Of a stretch of DNA of 64,000 nt, positions 27,944 through 37,519 are shown piece after piece. Made by a program: the position numbers and the translations under genes. The DNA is from Stakelama portus (GTDB lineage: Bacteria; Pseudomonadota; Alphaproteobacteria; Sphingomonadales; Sphingomonadaceae). Under the pieces are notes generated by a model, which saw only the letters and a program-made list of their open reading frames with translations, did not search any database and was not told the DNA's origin. The stretch lies in contig NZ_QFZL01000004.1 in assembly GCF_003171655.1 (NCBI RefSeq), forward strand, positions 1 to 64,000, given 5' to 3'. The number at the start of each line of letters is the position of its first letter. Position 1 is the first letter of the stretch.

Positions 27944-29019
27944 GCTACAACAGTTTCGGACGCGTTTTCCGCTTCACCACCTGGGGCGAGAGCCATGGGC
28001 CTGCACTGGGCGTGGTCGTCGACGGGTGCCCGCCGGGGATCGAACTGTCCGAGGCGGATATCCAGCCCTTCCTCGATGCGCGGCGCCCCGGCCAGTCGCG
28101 TTTCACCACGCAGCGGCGCGAGCCGGACGCGGTACGCATCCTGTCGGGTGTTTTCGAAGGGCGCACCACCGGTACGCCGATTTCGCTGATGATCGAGAAT
28201 GTCGACCAGCGATCAAAGGATTATTCGGACGTAGCGCGGGCCTATCGTCCCGGCCATGCCGATTATGCCTATGACGCCAAATATGGCTTTCGCGATTATC
28301 GCGGTGGCGGGCGCAGCTCGGCGCGCGAGACCGCGGCACGGGTCGCGGCAGGTGCGGTGGCGAGGCTGGTCATCCCCGAAGTCGCGATCACCGGTTGGGT
28401 CGAAGCGATTGGCGGCGATGCGATCGATCCGGCTGCATTCGATGCCGGACAGATCGAGGCCAATGCATTTTTCTGCCCTGATGCCGCTGCGGCTGCGCGC
28501 TGGGAAACCCTGGTCGATGCTGCGCGCAAGTCGGGGTCCTCGCTCGGCGCCATCGTTGCCTGCACCGCGACCGGCGTTCCCGCCGGCTGGGGCGCGCCGC
28601 TTTACGCCAAGCTCGACAGCGAGCTGGCGGCGGCGGCGATGTCGATCAACGCAGTCAAGGGCGTCGAGATCGGCGACGGTTTTGCCGCCGCTGCGCTCAC
28701 CGGCGAGCAAAATGCCGATGCGATGCGCCCGGGCATGGCAGGCGAGGGGCCGCACTTCCTGGCCAATCATGCCGGCGGGATCGCGGGCGGTATTTCTACC
28801 GGTCAGCCGGTGCATCTGCGCGTCGCCTTCAAACCGACCAGTTCGATCCTGACTCCGGTTCCGACGATTTCGCCGGAGGGCGAAGCCACCGAAATCGCGA
28901 CCAAGGGCCGCCACGATCCCTGTGTCGGCATTCGCGGCGTGCCGGTGGTCGAAGCGATGATGGCGCTGGTGCTGGCCGATCAGAAGCTGTTGCACAGGGC
29001 GCAATGCGGCAAGGATTAA
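27940..29019 (+). CDS. aroC: Chorismate synthase
   Basis: The 359-residue enzyme converts 5-enolpyruvylshikimate-3-phosphate to chorismate using reduced FMN. It begins [20 protein letters not shown], signature 1 of the family, followed by [20 protein letters not shown] and [20 protein letters not shown]. The later [14 protein letters not shown] and [17 protein letters not shown] are also diagnostic. The ATG overlaps the preceding stop. It is the last gene of the overlapping run that starts at 24406. Confidence 0.97.
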   Translation: MSYNSFGRVFRFTTWGESHGPALGVVVDGCPPGIELSEADIQPFLDARRPGQSRFTTQRREPDAVRILSGVFEGRTTGTPISLMIENVDQRSKDYSDVARAYRPGHADYAYDAKYGFRDYRGGGRSSARETAARVAAGAVARLVIPEVAITGWVEAIGGDAIDPAAFDAGQIEANAFFCPDAAAAARWETLVDAARKSGSSLGAIVACTATGVPAGWGAPLYAKLDSELAAAAMSINAVKGVEIGDGFAAAALTGEQNADAMRPGMAGEGPHFLANHAGGIAGGISTGQPVHLRVAFKPTSSILTPVPTISPEGEATEIATKGRHDPCVGIRGVPVVEAMMALVLADQKLLHRAQCGKD

Positions 29020-29208
29020 GCCGCCATTTCCCCGATATGCGCGGGACGGCGTAACGTCGCGCCCACGGCGCGCACTCGATTCGTCACGAATTAATCTCGG
29101 TTAAGTGTCAGGCAGCACTCCAGCTGCGTTGGACGGAGCCGAGCATGTTCGGCGGAATCGCATTCCGCACGTTGTTTCTACGCCTGCGACCCTTTGATGG
29201 AGTATGAC

Positions 29209-29559
29209 ATGCGTAGAATGATCATTACCGGATTGCTTGTTATCGGCGGTTCGACTGCGATGGCGGCAAACGCCGCTTCGATGGCACCGTGGCAGGATGT
29301 GCCGGGACAGGATGTCCCCACCACCGTGGCATCCCCCTGTCCCACGCCCACTCCGGGCGTGACGCCCGATACGGCGACCGATCCGAACGCGCCGTGCCCG
29401 GATCCGATGGCAACCGAATCGACCATGCCGGAAACCGATCCGGCCACACCGGCCACGGATCCGGTGATGGAGCCGGAAACGACCCCGGACGATATGACCA
29501 CGCCGACCGAACCGGTCGAGCCCACCGACGGAAGCGAAACCGTTCCTCCGGGCCGCTGA
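29209..29559 (+). CDS. Secreted Thr/Pro-rich low-complexity protein
   Basis: A 116-residue protein starting MRRMIITGLLVIGGSTAMAA at 29209, with GATGGAG 7 bases upstream; the predicted cleavage is after ANAA. The mature part is low-complexity Pro, Thr, Asp, Glu and Met (TPETDPATPATDPVMEPE-like segments) without a folded domain or anchor. It is acidic and probably disordered in the periplasm or outside the cell. Such proteins are common and poorly conserved, so function cannot be inferred. Confidence 0.65.
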   Translation: MRRMIITGLLVIGGSTAMAANAASMAPWQDVPGQDVPTTVASPCPTPTPGVTPDTATDPNAPCPDPMATESTMPETDPATPATDPVMEPETTPDDMTTPTEPVEPTDGSETVPPGR

Positions 29560-29582
29560 GCCGCATTTCGTGGCGTTCGATC

Positions 29583-29616
29583 CTGCCGCCGTCGGGCCTG
29601 TGCCCGGCGGCGGCAG
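29583..29616. terminator. Hairpin between the Pro/Thr-rich gene and purA
   Basis: CTGCCGCCGTCGGGC at 29583-29597 and GCCCGGCGGCGGCAG at 29602-29616 pair over 15 positions with one G-T wobble and a 4-base loop. It lies between convergent genes; no T-run follows on either strand. Confidence 0.5.
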
Positions 29617-29669
29617 TGTCATGCGAAGCGCGATCCGATCGGTGGAGAGCGGCGCAATGAACCGCGTCG

Positions 29670-30959
29670 TCAGTCGGCGAAGGGATCGCGGACCAGGATC
29701 GTGTCCTCGCGTTCCGGGCTGGTCGAAACCAGCGCGACCGGGCACTGAATCAATTCTTCGATGCGGCGGATATATTTGATCGCCTGCGCCGGAAGATCGG
29801 CCCAGCTGCGCGCGCCGGCAGTCGATTCATGCCAGCCTTCGATCGTTTCATAGATCGGTTCGACCTGTGCCTGATCGGCGGCGTGCGCGGGCAGGTGATC
29901 GATTTCCGCGCCCCGCAGCCTGTACCCGGTGCAGACCTTCACTTCGTCGAACCCGTCGAGCACGTCGATCTTGGTCAGCGCGATGCCGGTGACGCCCGAT
30001 ACCGCGACCGACTGGCGCACCAGCGCCGCGTCGAACCAGCCGCAGCGGCGCTTGCGCCCGGTAACCGTGCCGAATTCATGGCCGCGTTCGCCCAGCCGCT
30101 CGCCGGTTGCATTGTCCAGCTCGGTCGGGAAGGGGCCGGAGCCGACGCGCGTCGTATAGGCTTTGGCGATACCGAGGACGAAGCCGACCGCGCTAGGGCC
30201 AAGACCCGAACCGCCCGCTGCCGTACCGGCGATCGTGTTCGACGACGTCACGAACGGATAGGTGCCGTGGTCGATGTCGAGCAACACGCCCTGCGCGCCT
30301 TCGAACAGGATGCGGCGTCCGCGCGAACGCGCATCGTTGAGCATCTTCCACACCGGCTGGGCAAAGGGCAGCACGAAGGACGCGATTTCGGCGAGGTCCG
30401 CGACCAGCGCCGCGCGGTCGATCGGCGGTTCGCCAAATCCCGCACGCAGCGCGTCGTGATGCGCGGTCAGGCGGTCGAGTTGCGGATCGAGCGTGTCGAG
30501 ATGCGCCAGATCGCAGACGCGAATCGCGCGGCGACCGACCTTGTCTTCATAGGCCGGGCCGATGCCGCGCCGGGTCGTCCCGATCTTGCCCGCGCCGCTC
30601 GCATCCTCGCGCAGGCCATCGAGATCGCGATGGAACGGCAGGATCAGCGCGCAATTGTCGGCGATCATCAGCGTGTCGGGCGTGATTTCGACGCCCTGTC
30701 CGCGCAGCTTTTCGATTTCGGCCTTCAGCGCCCAGGGGTCGAGCACCACGCCGTTGCCGATCACGCTGGGCGTGCCGCGCACGATGCCCGAGGGGAGCAG
30801 CGACAGCTTGTACACTTTCTCGCCCACCACCAGCGTGTGGCCGGCATTATGCCCGCCCTGAAAGCGCACGACGACATCGGCGCGCTCGGCAAGCCAGTCG
30901 ACGATCTTGCCCTTGCCTTCATCGCCCCATTGGGCACCGATCACTGCTACATTTGCCAT
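29670..30959 (-). CDS. purA: Adenylosuccinate synthetase
   Basis: The 429-residue enzyme joins IMP and aspartate using GTP in AMP synthesis. It begins [20 protein letters not shown], with the GDEGKGK phosphate loop at residues 12-18, and contains [34 protein letters not shown] and the [20 protein letters not shown] segment. The C-terminal [18 protein letters not shown] end is present as [16 protein letters not shown]. Length is normal. It stands alone in the minus direction, divergent from the FAH-family gene. Confidence 0.97.
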   Translation of the reverse strand: MANVAVIGAQWGDEGKGKIVDWLAERADVVVRFQGGHNAGHTLVVGEKVYKLSLLPSGIVRGTPSVIGNGVVLDPWALKAEIEKLRGQGVEITPDTLMIADNCALILPFHRDLDGLREDASGAGKIGTTRRGIGPAYEDKVGRRAIRVCDLAHLDTLDPQLDRLTAHHDALRAGFGEPPIDRAALVADLAEIASFVLPFAQPVWKMLNDARSRGRRILFEGAQGVLLDIDHGTYPFVTSSNTIAGTAAGGSGLGPSAVGFVLGIAKAYTTRVGSGPFPTELDNATGERLGERGHEFGTVTGRKRRCGWFDAALVRQSVAVSGVTGIALTKIDVLDGFDEVKVCTGYRLRGAEIDHLPAHAADQAQVEPIYETIEGWHESTAGARSWADLPAQAIKYIRRIEELIQCPVALVSTSPEREDTILVRDPFAD

Positions 30960-30996
30960 GGTTGCGCGTCTCCCCCTGCCGGGACGGGCACCGGCC

Positions 30997-31018
30997 GCCC
31001 TTCGACAGGACTCGGCAA
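30997..31018. repeat. Degenerate half of the REP-like element
   Basis: GCCCTTCGACAGGACTCGGC closely resembles the arms of the inverted pair at 35451-35527 (GCCCTTCGACAGGCTCAGGG), with one extra base and one change. It sits in the 212-base gap between purA and the FAH-family gene. Confidence 0.5.
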
Positions 31019-31171
31019 CCGGGCGTGGACGGGTGGGGCGACGGAGCGGCCCCGCTTGCGGTCGCGGCGAATGACGTTCCGCACGCCTCGCGTCAAGGGC
31101 TTTCCTGTGTTGCTTTCGCTCGACACGCGCGTTGCGTGCCCTATGTCAGTCGAGAGAGGAGAAGGTCACAA

Positions 31172-32179
31172 ATGAAACTAGCTAGCCTGAAGCATGGCCG
31201 CGACGGAAAGCTCGTCGTCGTTTCCAACGATCTCGCCTGGTATGCCGATGCGAGCGCGATCGCCCCGACATTGCAGGCGGCGATGGACGATTGGGACCGG
31301 GTGGAGGTCGATCTGCGCAACCTTGCCACCGATCTCGATCACGAAGCCATTCCGCGCGAACGGTTTCACGAACATGATGCGGCGGCGCCGTTGCCGCGTG
31401 CCTATCAATGGGCGGACGGCTCGGCCTATGTGAACCATGTCGCGCTGGTGCGTCAGGCGCGCAATGCGGAAATGCCCGAAAGCTTCTGGCACGATCCGCT
31501 GATGTATCAGGGCGGGTCGGACGGGTTCCTGGGCCCGCGCGACGATATCCCGTTGAAGGACGAAAGCTGGGGCTGCGATCTTGAGGCCGAAGTGGTGGTC
31601 GTGACCGGCGACGTGCCGATGGGCGTCAGTCGCGAGGATGCACTGGCATCGGTGCGGCTGGTGGGGCTGACCAACGATGTGTCGCTACGCAACCTGATCC
31701 CCGGCGAACTGGCCAAGGGGTTCGGCTTTTTCCAGTCCAAACCGGCCAGCGCCTTTTCCCCGGTATTCGTGACGCCCGACATGCTCGGCGACTGGTGGCG
31801 CGACGGCAAGCTGCACCGCAAGCTGCATGTCGATCTCAACGGCCAGCCCTTTGGCCGTGCCGATGCGGGCGAGGACATGACCTTCGATTTCGGTACGCTG
31901 ATCGCGCATGCCGCCAAAAGCCGCAATCTGGGTGCCGGCACGATCATCGGATCGGGCACGGTTTCCAATCGCGACGCCGATGGCGGGCCGGGCAAGCCGA
32001 TCGAGCAGGGCGGCGTCGGCTATAGCTGTCTGGCGGAACTGCGCACGGTCGAGACCATTCTGGATGGCAAGCCGACAACGAACTTCCTAAAGGCCGGCGA
32101 TATCGTGCGCATCTGGGCCGAGGATGATCGTCATCACACGATCTTCGGGACGATCGAGCAGAAAGTCGTCGCTGCCTGA
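31172..32179 (+). CDS. Fumarylacetoacetate hydrolase family protein
   Basis: The 335-residue protein starts MKLASLKHGRDGKLVVVSND, with GAGAGGAGAAGG 7 bases upstream. The C-terminal FAH domain (about residues 115-330) shows the metal-binding acids in WGCDLEAEVVVVTGDVPMGV and a matching GLTNDVSLRNLI stretch, plus the FGFFQSKPASAFSP segment. Several activities occur in this family, including fumarylacetoacetase and acylpyruvase. The N-terminal part about 110 residues long suggests the single-chain fumarylacetoacetase-like group. No tyrosine-degradation partner lies in the window, so the substrate is open. Confidence 0.88.
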   Translation: MKLASLKHGRDGKLVVVSNDLAWYADASAIAPTLQAAMDDWDRVEVDLRNLATDLDHEAIPRERFHEHDAAAPLPRAYQWADGSAYVNHVALVRQARNAEMPESFWHDPLMYQGGSDGFLGPRDDIPLKDESWGCDLEAEVVVVTGDVPMGVSREDALASVRLVGLTNDVSLRNLIPGELAKGFGFFQSKPASAFSPVFVTPDMLGDWWRDGKLHRKLHVDLNGQPFGRADAGEDMTFDFGTLIAHAAKSRNLGAGTIIGSGTVSNRDADGGPGKPIEQGGVGYSCLAELRTVETILDGKPTTNFLKAGDIVRIWAEDDRHHTIFGTIEQKVVAA

Positions 32180-32191
32180 ACGGCGCGGCGT

Positions 32192-32443
32192 TCAGCGTCG
32201 GGGGAAGGCGGCTTCGGCGATGCCGTCCGCGGTGCTCAGGATCGACCTGCGTGCCATTGGATAGACAAGCCGCAGCGCCTTCACCAGCCAGAGCAGGCCA
32301 AGAATGACGGCGATCGGCGTCAGCGCGAGGATGAGGAGCGTCAGCACCGTCAGTCCGAATGCGCGCCGCAGCCACACCAGAGTCGTCGGCATCGCCTGCC
32401 GCGGGTGATTCGCCACGATGATGCCATGCCGATTGCCGTGCAT
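32192..32443 (-). CDS. Hypothetical single- or double-pass membrane protein
   Basis: An 83-residue protein starting MHGNRHGIIVANHPRQAMPT at 32443, chosen because GGAGGG lies 6 bases upstream. It has a long hydrophobic stretch FGLTVLTLLILALTPIAVIL continuing to GLLWLVKAL, followed by a basic tail with FPRR at the end. No family recognised. It converges with the FAH-family gene, 12 bases from its stop. Confidence 0.6.
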   Translation of the reverse strand: MHGNRHGIIVANHPRQAMPTTLVWLRRAFGLTVLTLLILALTPIAVILGLLWLVKALRLVYPMARRSILSTADGIAEAAFPRR

Positions 32444-32686
32444 GTCTGCCCTCCGGAACATAGAAGAACATGCGCGGCTTTAAGCCATGGTGAACGGAGT
32501 ATTCGGGGCTTCTCCCAAGGGGGAGGATGGCGGCCCCGGCGGTACGTTCGCAGGGCGCGATATGATGGCGATGGCCGTCGCCGCGCTACGGCCCCTTTCG
32601 CGCGCGCTTGAAATTTTATAACAAGGCACTGAACGCGGTCCGGGACGTTTGCTACCCATAAGGCCGCGACAGGATTTAGGAGAGAG

Positions 32687-33973
32687 ATGCCGGTGGACGC
32701 CAAGCGCGCCAATCTTCCGCCGCTCAGCCTGCACGTGCCGGAACCGCAGTTCCGGCCGGGGGATGAGGTCGATTTTTCGGACGTGGCGGTGCCGCCTGCG
32801 GGCGAACAGCCGCGTCCCGATACCGCCGCCGATCCGGGGACGTTTCACGAACTGGCGTACACGCTGGTCCGCGTCCTCGACGAAGACGGCAATGCGGTCG
32901 GCCCGTGGAATCCGCGACTCGACGCCGACACGTTGCGCACGATGCTGCGCAATATGGCGCTGGTGCGGGCGTTCGACGAGCGCATGTTCCGCGCCCAGCG
33001 TCAGGGCAAGACCAGCTTCTATATGAAGTGCACCGGCGAAGAGGCGGTTTCGGTCGCCGCGACATCGGCGCTGGCCGCCGACGACATGTGCTTCCCCAGC
33101 TATCGCCAGCAGGGCATTTTGATCACGCGCGGTTATCCGCTGATCGAGATGATGAACCAGATCTATTCGAACAAGGGCGACAAGCTGCAGGGCAAGCAGC
33201 TGCCGATCATGTATTCGGCGCGCGATCACGGGTTCTTCTCGATCTCGGGCAATTTGACCACGCAATTCCCGCAGGCGGTCGGCTGGGCGATGGCGAGCGC
33301 GGCAAAGGGCGATACGCGGATTTCGGCAACCTGGTGCGGCGAAGGGTCGACGGCGGAGGGTGACTTCCACTCGGCGCTGACCTTTGCCACCGTCTACAAG
33401 GCGCCGGTGATCCTGAACGTCGTCAACAACCAATGGGCGATTTCCAGCTTTTCGGGCTTTGCCGGCGCCGAGGCGACGACCTTTGCCGCGCGGGCGATCG
33501 GCTATGGCATTGCCGGGCTGCGCGTCGACGGCAATGATCCGCTTGCGGTCTATGCCGCGACACAATGGGCGGCCGAGCGCGCACGGACCAATCAGGGCCC
33601 GACGCTGATCGAGCATTTCACCTATCGCGCCGAAGGCCATTCGACCTCCGACGATCCCAGCGCCTATCGCAGCGCGCAGGAATGGTCGTCCTGGCCGCTC
33701 GGCGATCCGATCAAACGGTTGAAGGACCATCTGATCGGGCTGGGCGAATGGGACGAGGATCGTCAGGCGGCGCAGGATCAGGAACTCGCCGAAATGGTGC
33801 GCAAGACTCAGAAGGACGCCGAAAAGAACGGCATCCTCGGCCATGGCATGCACCAGAAATTCGAAACGATGTTCGAGGGTGTTTACGAGGAAATGCCCTG
33901 GCATCTGAAGGAACAGATGCAGCAGATGCTCGATGAAGACGATGCTGCCGGTCATCCGGGGCCGAAACGATGA
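32687..33973 (+). CDS. bkdA1: Branched-chain 2-oxoacid dehydrogenase E1 component, alpha subunit
   Basis: A 428-residue thiamine-diphosphate protein. The start MPVDAKRANLPPLSLHVPEP follows AGGAGAGAG. The segment RTMLRNMALVRAFDERMFRA, the CTGEEAVSVAATSAL stretch and the ThDP motif GEGSTAEGDFHSALTFATVY leading to NNQWAIS are clear. The N-terminal extension of about 60 residues and the GHSTSDDPSAYR phosphorylation-loop equivalent mark the branched-chain (BCKDH) rather than the pyruvate type. With E1 beta it decarboxylates the 2-oxoacids of Val, Leu and Ile. First gene of the bkd operon. Confidence 0.93.
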   Translation: MPVDAKRANLPPLSLHVPEPQFRPGDEVDFSDVAVPPAGEQPRPDTAADPGTFHELAYTLVRVLDEDGNAVGPWNPRLDADTLRTMLRNMALVRAFDERMFRAQRQGKTSFYMKCTGEEAVSVAATSALAADDMCFPSYRQQGILITRGYPLIEMMNQIYSNKGDKLQGKQLPIMYSARDHGFFSISGNLTTQFPQAVGWAMASAAKGDTRISATWCGEGSTAEGDFHSALTFATVYKAPVILNVVNNQWAISSFSGFAGAEATTFAARAIGYGIAGLRVDGNDPLAVYAATQWAAERARTNQGPTLIEHFTYRAEGHSTSDDPSAYRSAQEWSSWPLGDPIKRLKDHLIGLGEWDEDRQAAQDQELAEMVRKTQKDAEKNGILGHGMHQKFETMFEGVYEEMPWHLKEQMQQMLDEDDAAGHPGPKR

Positions 33974-35058
33974 GCGATCCAGTGACTGATCCCAACGCCG
34001 CGAGCGAAGACCGCATCGCGCCGGTGCCCGAACGCGAAGGCGATACGGTGCGGATGAACATGATCCAGGCGATCAACAGCGCCATGGACGTGATGATGGA
34101 CCGCGACCCGGCCGTGGTCGTGATGGGCGAGGATGTCGGCTATTTCGGCGGCGTGTTTCGCGCCACTGCGGGCCTGCAGGAAAAATATGGCAAAACCCGC
34201 GTGTTCGACACGCCGATCACCGAATGCGGGATCATCGGCGTGGCGATCGGCATGGGCGCCTATGGCCTGCGCCCCGTGCCCGAAATCCAGTTCGCCGATT
34301 ATATCTATCCCGCGCTCGACCAGCTGGTCAGCGAGGCGGCGCGGCTGCGCTATCGCTCGGCGGGCGAATTCATCGCGCCGCTGACGGTGCGCTCGCCGTT
34401 CGGCGGCGGCATTTTCGGCGGCCAGACGCACAGCCAGTCGCCCGAGGGGATTTTCACGCATGTCTCGGGCCTGAAAACCGTCATTCCGGCGACGCCCTAT
34501 GATGCCAAGGGGCTGTTGATTTCGTGTATCGAAGACAATGATCCGGTGATCTTCTTCGAACCCAAGCGCATCTATAACGGGCCGTTCAGTGGCCATTATG
34601 ATGCGCCTGCGCGCAACTGGTCGAACCATCCGGGCGGCGAAGTGCCGACCGGCTATTATCGCATCCCGCTGGGCAAGGCGGCGGTCACGCGGCAGGGTGC
34701 GGCGGTCACCATCCTGACCTATGGCACGATGGTGCATGTCGTTGCGCAGACCGTCGAGGAAACCGGCATCGACGCCGAAATCATCGACCTGCGCACGCTG
34801 ATGCCGCTCGACATCGATACGATCCTGGAGAGCGTGAAGAAGACCGGGCGTTGCATGATCGTGCACGAAGCGACGCGGACCCAGGGCTTCGGCGCCGAAT
34901 TGTCGGCAGTGGTGCAGGAACGTTGTTTCTATCACCTTGAAGCGCCGATCGAACGCGTCACCGGTTTTGACACACCCTATCCGCATAGCCTCGAATGGGC
35001 CTATTTCCCGGGCCCCGTTCGCATTCGGCTGGCGCTTGAAAAAATCCTGAAGGACTGA
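33970..35058 (+). CDS. bkdA2: Branched-chain 2-oxoacid dehydrogenase E1 component, beta subunit
   Basis: The 362-residue protein has a short extra N-terminus (MSDPVTDPNAASEDRIAPVP) before the transketolase-like core RMNMIQAINSAMDVMMDRDP, VMGEDVGYFGGVFRATAGLQ and ITECGIIGVAIGMGAYGLRP. The C-terminal transketolase domain begins near residue 235 (VTILTYGTMVHV). The ATG overlaps the E1 alpha stop as ATGA and the stop is 2 bases before the E2 start, so the three genes are translationally coupled. Confidence 0.95.
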   Translation: MSDPVTDPNAASEDRIAPVPEREGDTVRMNMIQAINSAMDVMMDRDPAVVVMGEDVGYFGGVFRATAGLQEKYGKTRVFDTPITECGIIGVAIGMGAYGLRPVPEIQFADYIYPALDQLVSEAARLRYRSAGEFIAPLTVRSPFGGGIFGGQTHSQSPEGIFTHVSGLKTVIPATPYDAKGLLISCIEDNDPVIFFEPKRIYNGPFSGHYDAPARNWSNHPGGEVPTGYYRIPLGKAAVTRQGAAVTILTYGTMVHVVAQTVEETGIDAEIIDLRTLMPLDIDTILESVKKTGRCMIVHEATRTQGFGAELSAVVQERCFYHLEAPIERVTGFDTPYPHSLEWAYFPGPVRIRLALEKILKD

Positions 35059-35060
35059 GG

Positions 35061-36404
35061 ATGGCCCGCTTTACGTTTCGCTTGCCGGATATCGGCGAAG
35101 GGATTTCCGAGGCGGAAATCGTCGCATGGCATGTCGCCGTCGGCGATCGCGTCGAAGAGGACGGCCAGCTGGCCGATATGATGACGGACAAGGCGACGGT
35201 CGAAATGGAATCGCCGGTCGCCGGCACCGTGGTCGAACTGGCCGGCGAAGTGGGCGATCAGATTCCGATCGGATCGACGCTGGTGGTCATCGAAACCGAT
35301 GCCGAGGATGTTCCGGTCGACGAGGATGTCGAGGAAGAGGTTTCGGCGGAAACGCCCGGTACCGAGACGAAGAGCCCGGCGGAATCGGCCGAGGTCGGGG
35401 ACGCCGAAGTCGGCGGAATCGATGATTCCGGGGATGCAAAACCCTCCGTTCGCCCTGAGCCTGTCGAAGGGCGCCGCGCCGCGAGTGCTTCGCCTGCGGA
35501 AGACGGGGCTTCGACAGGCTCAGCCCCAACGGTTGCAGATCACCCTGTTCTCGCCTCCCCGGCAGTGCGCGCGCGCGCCAAGGATCTCGGCATCGATCTG
35601 TCGCGGGTAAAGCCGTCGGAAGAAGGCCGCATTCGCCACGCCGATCTCGACTCGTTCCTGCGCTATGGCTCGGGCGAGGGATATCAGGCGCCGCATGCCA
35701 GCCGCGCGCGCGACGATCAGCCGGTCAAGGTGATCGGCATGCGCCGCCGCATCGCCGAGAATATGGCGGCGGCCAAGCGCAACATCCCGCACTTCACCTA
35801 TGTCGACGAAATCGACGTCACGGCGCTGGAGGAAATGCGCAGCGACCTGAACGCCAATCGCGGCGATCGGCCCAAGCTTACCATGTTGCCGTTCCTGATC
35901 GTCGCGATTTGCCGGACAATTCCCGACTTTCCGATGATCAACTCGCGCTATGACGATGAAGGCGGCGTGGTGACGCGCCATGGCCGCGTCCATCTGGGCA
36001 TGGCGACTCAGACCGATGCCGGGCTGACCGTGCCGGTGATCCGCGATGCGCAGGACAGAAATGTCTGGCAGCTGGCGACCGAGATTGCCCGGCTGGCCGA
36101 AGCTGCGCGCACCGGCAAGATCAGGTCCGAAGAGCTGCAGGGCGGCACGCTGACCGTGACGTCGCTCGGCCCGCTGGGCGGGATCGCGACGACGCCGGTG
36201 ATCAACCGTCCCGAAGTCGCGATTATCGGCCCGAACAAGATCGTCGAGCGCCCGGTATTTCAGGGCGACGACATCGTCCGGGCCAAGCTGATGAACCTGT
36301 CGATCAGCTGCGACCACCGGGTGGTCGATGGCTGGGATGCAGCAAGCTATGTCCAGGCGCTGAAGAAGCTGCTCGAAACGCCGGTCCTGCTGTTCGCCGA
36401 TTAA
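35061..36404 (+). CDS. bkdB: Dihydrolipoamide acyltransferase E2 with an in-frame REP-like insertion in its linker
   Basis: A 447-residue E2 protein. Residues 1-78 form the lipoyl domain with the modified lysine K44 in MTDKATVEM. An acidic linker follows (about 79-130). Residues about 131-156 are encoded by an inverted pair of REP-like repeats (RPEPVEGRRAASASPAEDGA, then STGSAPT). The subunit-binding domain is at about 163-200 (SPAVRARAKDLGIDLSRVKP), and the catalytic domain fills the rest with the active-site histidine in SCDHRVVDGWDAA. The reading frame is kept, so the enzyme is expected to work. No E3 gene is nearby. Confidence 0.94.
   Translation: MARFTFRLPDIGEGISEAEIVAWHVAVGDRVEEDGQLADMMTDKATVEMESPVAGTVVELAGEVGDQIPIGSTLVVIETDAEDVPVDEDVEEEVSAETPGTETKSPAESAEVGDAEVGGIDDSGDAKPSVRPEPVEGRRAASASPAEDGASTGSAPTVADHPVLASPAVRARAKDLGIDLSRVKPSEEGRIRHADLDSFLRYGSGEGYQAPHASRARDDQPVKVIGMRRRIAENMAAAKRNIPHFTYVDEIDVTALEEMRSDLNANRGDRPKLTMLPFLIVAICRTIPDFPMINSRYDDEGGVVTRHGRVHLGMATQTDAGLTVPVIRDAQDRNVWQLATEIARLAEAARTGKIRSEELQGGTLTVTSLGPLGGIATTPVINRPEVAIIGPNKIVERPVFQGDDIVRAKLMNLSISCDHRVVDGWDAASYVQALKKLLETPVLLFAD
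35451..35527. repeat. Inverted REP-like pair inside bkdB
   Basis: Arm 1 at 35451-35473 contains CCCTGAGCCTGTCGAAGGG and arm 2 at 35505-35527 contains CTTCGACAGGCTCAGCCCC, its near-exact reverse complement, separated by about 31 bases. The total length keeps the bkdB frame open. Related single copies are at 30997-31018 and, much decayed, at 36411-36427. Confidence 0.85.
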
Positions 36405-36421
36405 GGGGCCTTCGCCTGTCG

Positions 36422-36460
36422 AAAGGGCCGCCGCTCCGATCCGGGAGCGGCGGCCCTTTT
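36422..36460. terminator. Intrinsic terminator after the bkd operon
   Basis: GGGCCGCCGCTCC at 36425-36437 pairs perfectly with GGAGCGGCGGCCC at 36444-36456 (13 bp, 6-base loop), followed by TTTT and preceded by AAA. It can serve both the bkd operon and the convergent gene at 36480-37424. The bases just before it (CTTCGCCTGTCGAAAGGG) resemble the REP-like element. Confidence 0.88.
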
Positions 36461-36479
36461 CATGTCGCGATCTTGCGGG

Positions 36480-37424
36480 TTACCGGCTCAGTACGTCGCG
36501 GACCATTTCGCGGCCTTCGGTAAAGCGCGTCGTGGCCTTGCGATCGAGCGCAGCGATATCGCTGGCCGCCGCCTTGCGCTGTGCGTCGATCTCGCGGAAT
36601 CGCGCCCAGTCGGCGGCATTGGTGAACCCGAAACGCGCGTCGTCGTTGCGCCAGCTCTTCTTCGCCAGCAATTCGCACAGCGCCTGCGTGCCGTCGAGAA
36701 CCGCGTTCTGGCTGGTAATCGCCGGGTCGGGTTCGCCCGGTTCGCTGGTGGGCGCGATCATCAGGATGATGCCGTCCTTGACCTTGTCGGGCAAATTGGA
36801 GGCACGGACGGTCTGCGCCAGTTCGGCAGTGCGCTTGGCCTGACGATCCGCGTTTCCTGCGACCTTTTCCTTGAGCGTGCCGATCTCTCCGCAATGTTCC
36901 AGAACCTGCGGCGCCTGTTGGAGCAGATAGGGGCTGCTGAGCGTGCCCAGCTGCATCGCACCGACGGCATTTTCATAATCGCGCCGGTCCGCCGTCGCTT
37001 CGTTGAACGCCGTCACATAGCGTTTCGAAATCGGGCCGCGTGTATCCGCCCCGCGCGGCAATACCGGCTTGCCGTCGGGGCCGAGCTCCATCTCGGCAAA
37101 GGTGCTGGCATCGCGCGTGCTGCCGGCGTTGAGAAGGCGGCTGACGCCGAACCCCGCCAGCGCGCCAGCGGCGAGCAGGACGATCAGCGATCCGAATATC
37201 CATACCGGCCCGGCATTGCGCATCGCCACGGCCGCGCCGATCACCCAGCACAGCGCGCCCAGCGCAGCCCCGATCCCCAGCAGGACGGTCAGCGAAACCG
37301 GCGGCAGGAGATAGGGCGCGACAAGCGTAAAGCCGACCAGCACCGCAAGCCCCGCCAGCAATGCGAGCAGCGCAGGCGGTACCGGCGTGCCGACTTCTTC
37401 GGCACCATCATATTCTTCGGTCAT
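36480..37424 (-). CDS. Hypothetical membrane protein, 314 residues
   Basis: Starts MTEEYDGAEEVGTPVPPALL at 37424 after CGGGGGAAGC. Four hydrophobic segments lie in the first 115 residues (LLAGLAVLVGFTLVAPYL, SLTVLLGIGAALGALCWVIG, then two more), followed by a soluble C-terminal domain of about 190 residues with the sequence ISKRYVTAFNEATADRRDYE and several conserved-looking Asp/Arg pairs. The C-terminal domain is probably periplasmic and helical. No family recognised. It is convergent with the bkd operon and isolated from the SDR gene by about 95 bases. Confidence 0.75.
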   Translation of the reverse strand: MTEEYDGAEEVGTPVPPALLALLAGLAVLVGFTLVAPYLLPPVSLTVLLGIGAALGALCWVIGAAVAMRNAGPVWIFGSLIVLLAAGALAGFGVSRLLNAGSTRDASTFAEMELGPDGKPVLPRGADTRGPISKRYVTAFNEATADRRDYENAVGAMQLGTLSSPYLLQQAPQVLEHCGEIGTLKEKVAGNADRQAKRTAELAQTVRASNLPDKVKDGIILMIAPTSEPGEPDPAITSQNAVLDGTQALCELLAKKSWRNDDARFGFTNAADWARFREIDAQRKAAASDIAALDRKATTRFTEGREMVRDVLSR

Positions 37425-37519
37425 GCTTCCCCCGGATCGCAATCAACTTTCCCCGTCGCATGGCTAACGTGCGTTACTGCGTAAAGACAATTGTTTTTCG
37501 AGGGATCGCGTCGGGCGTG

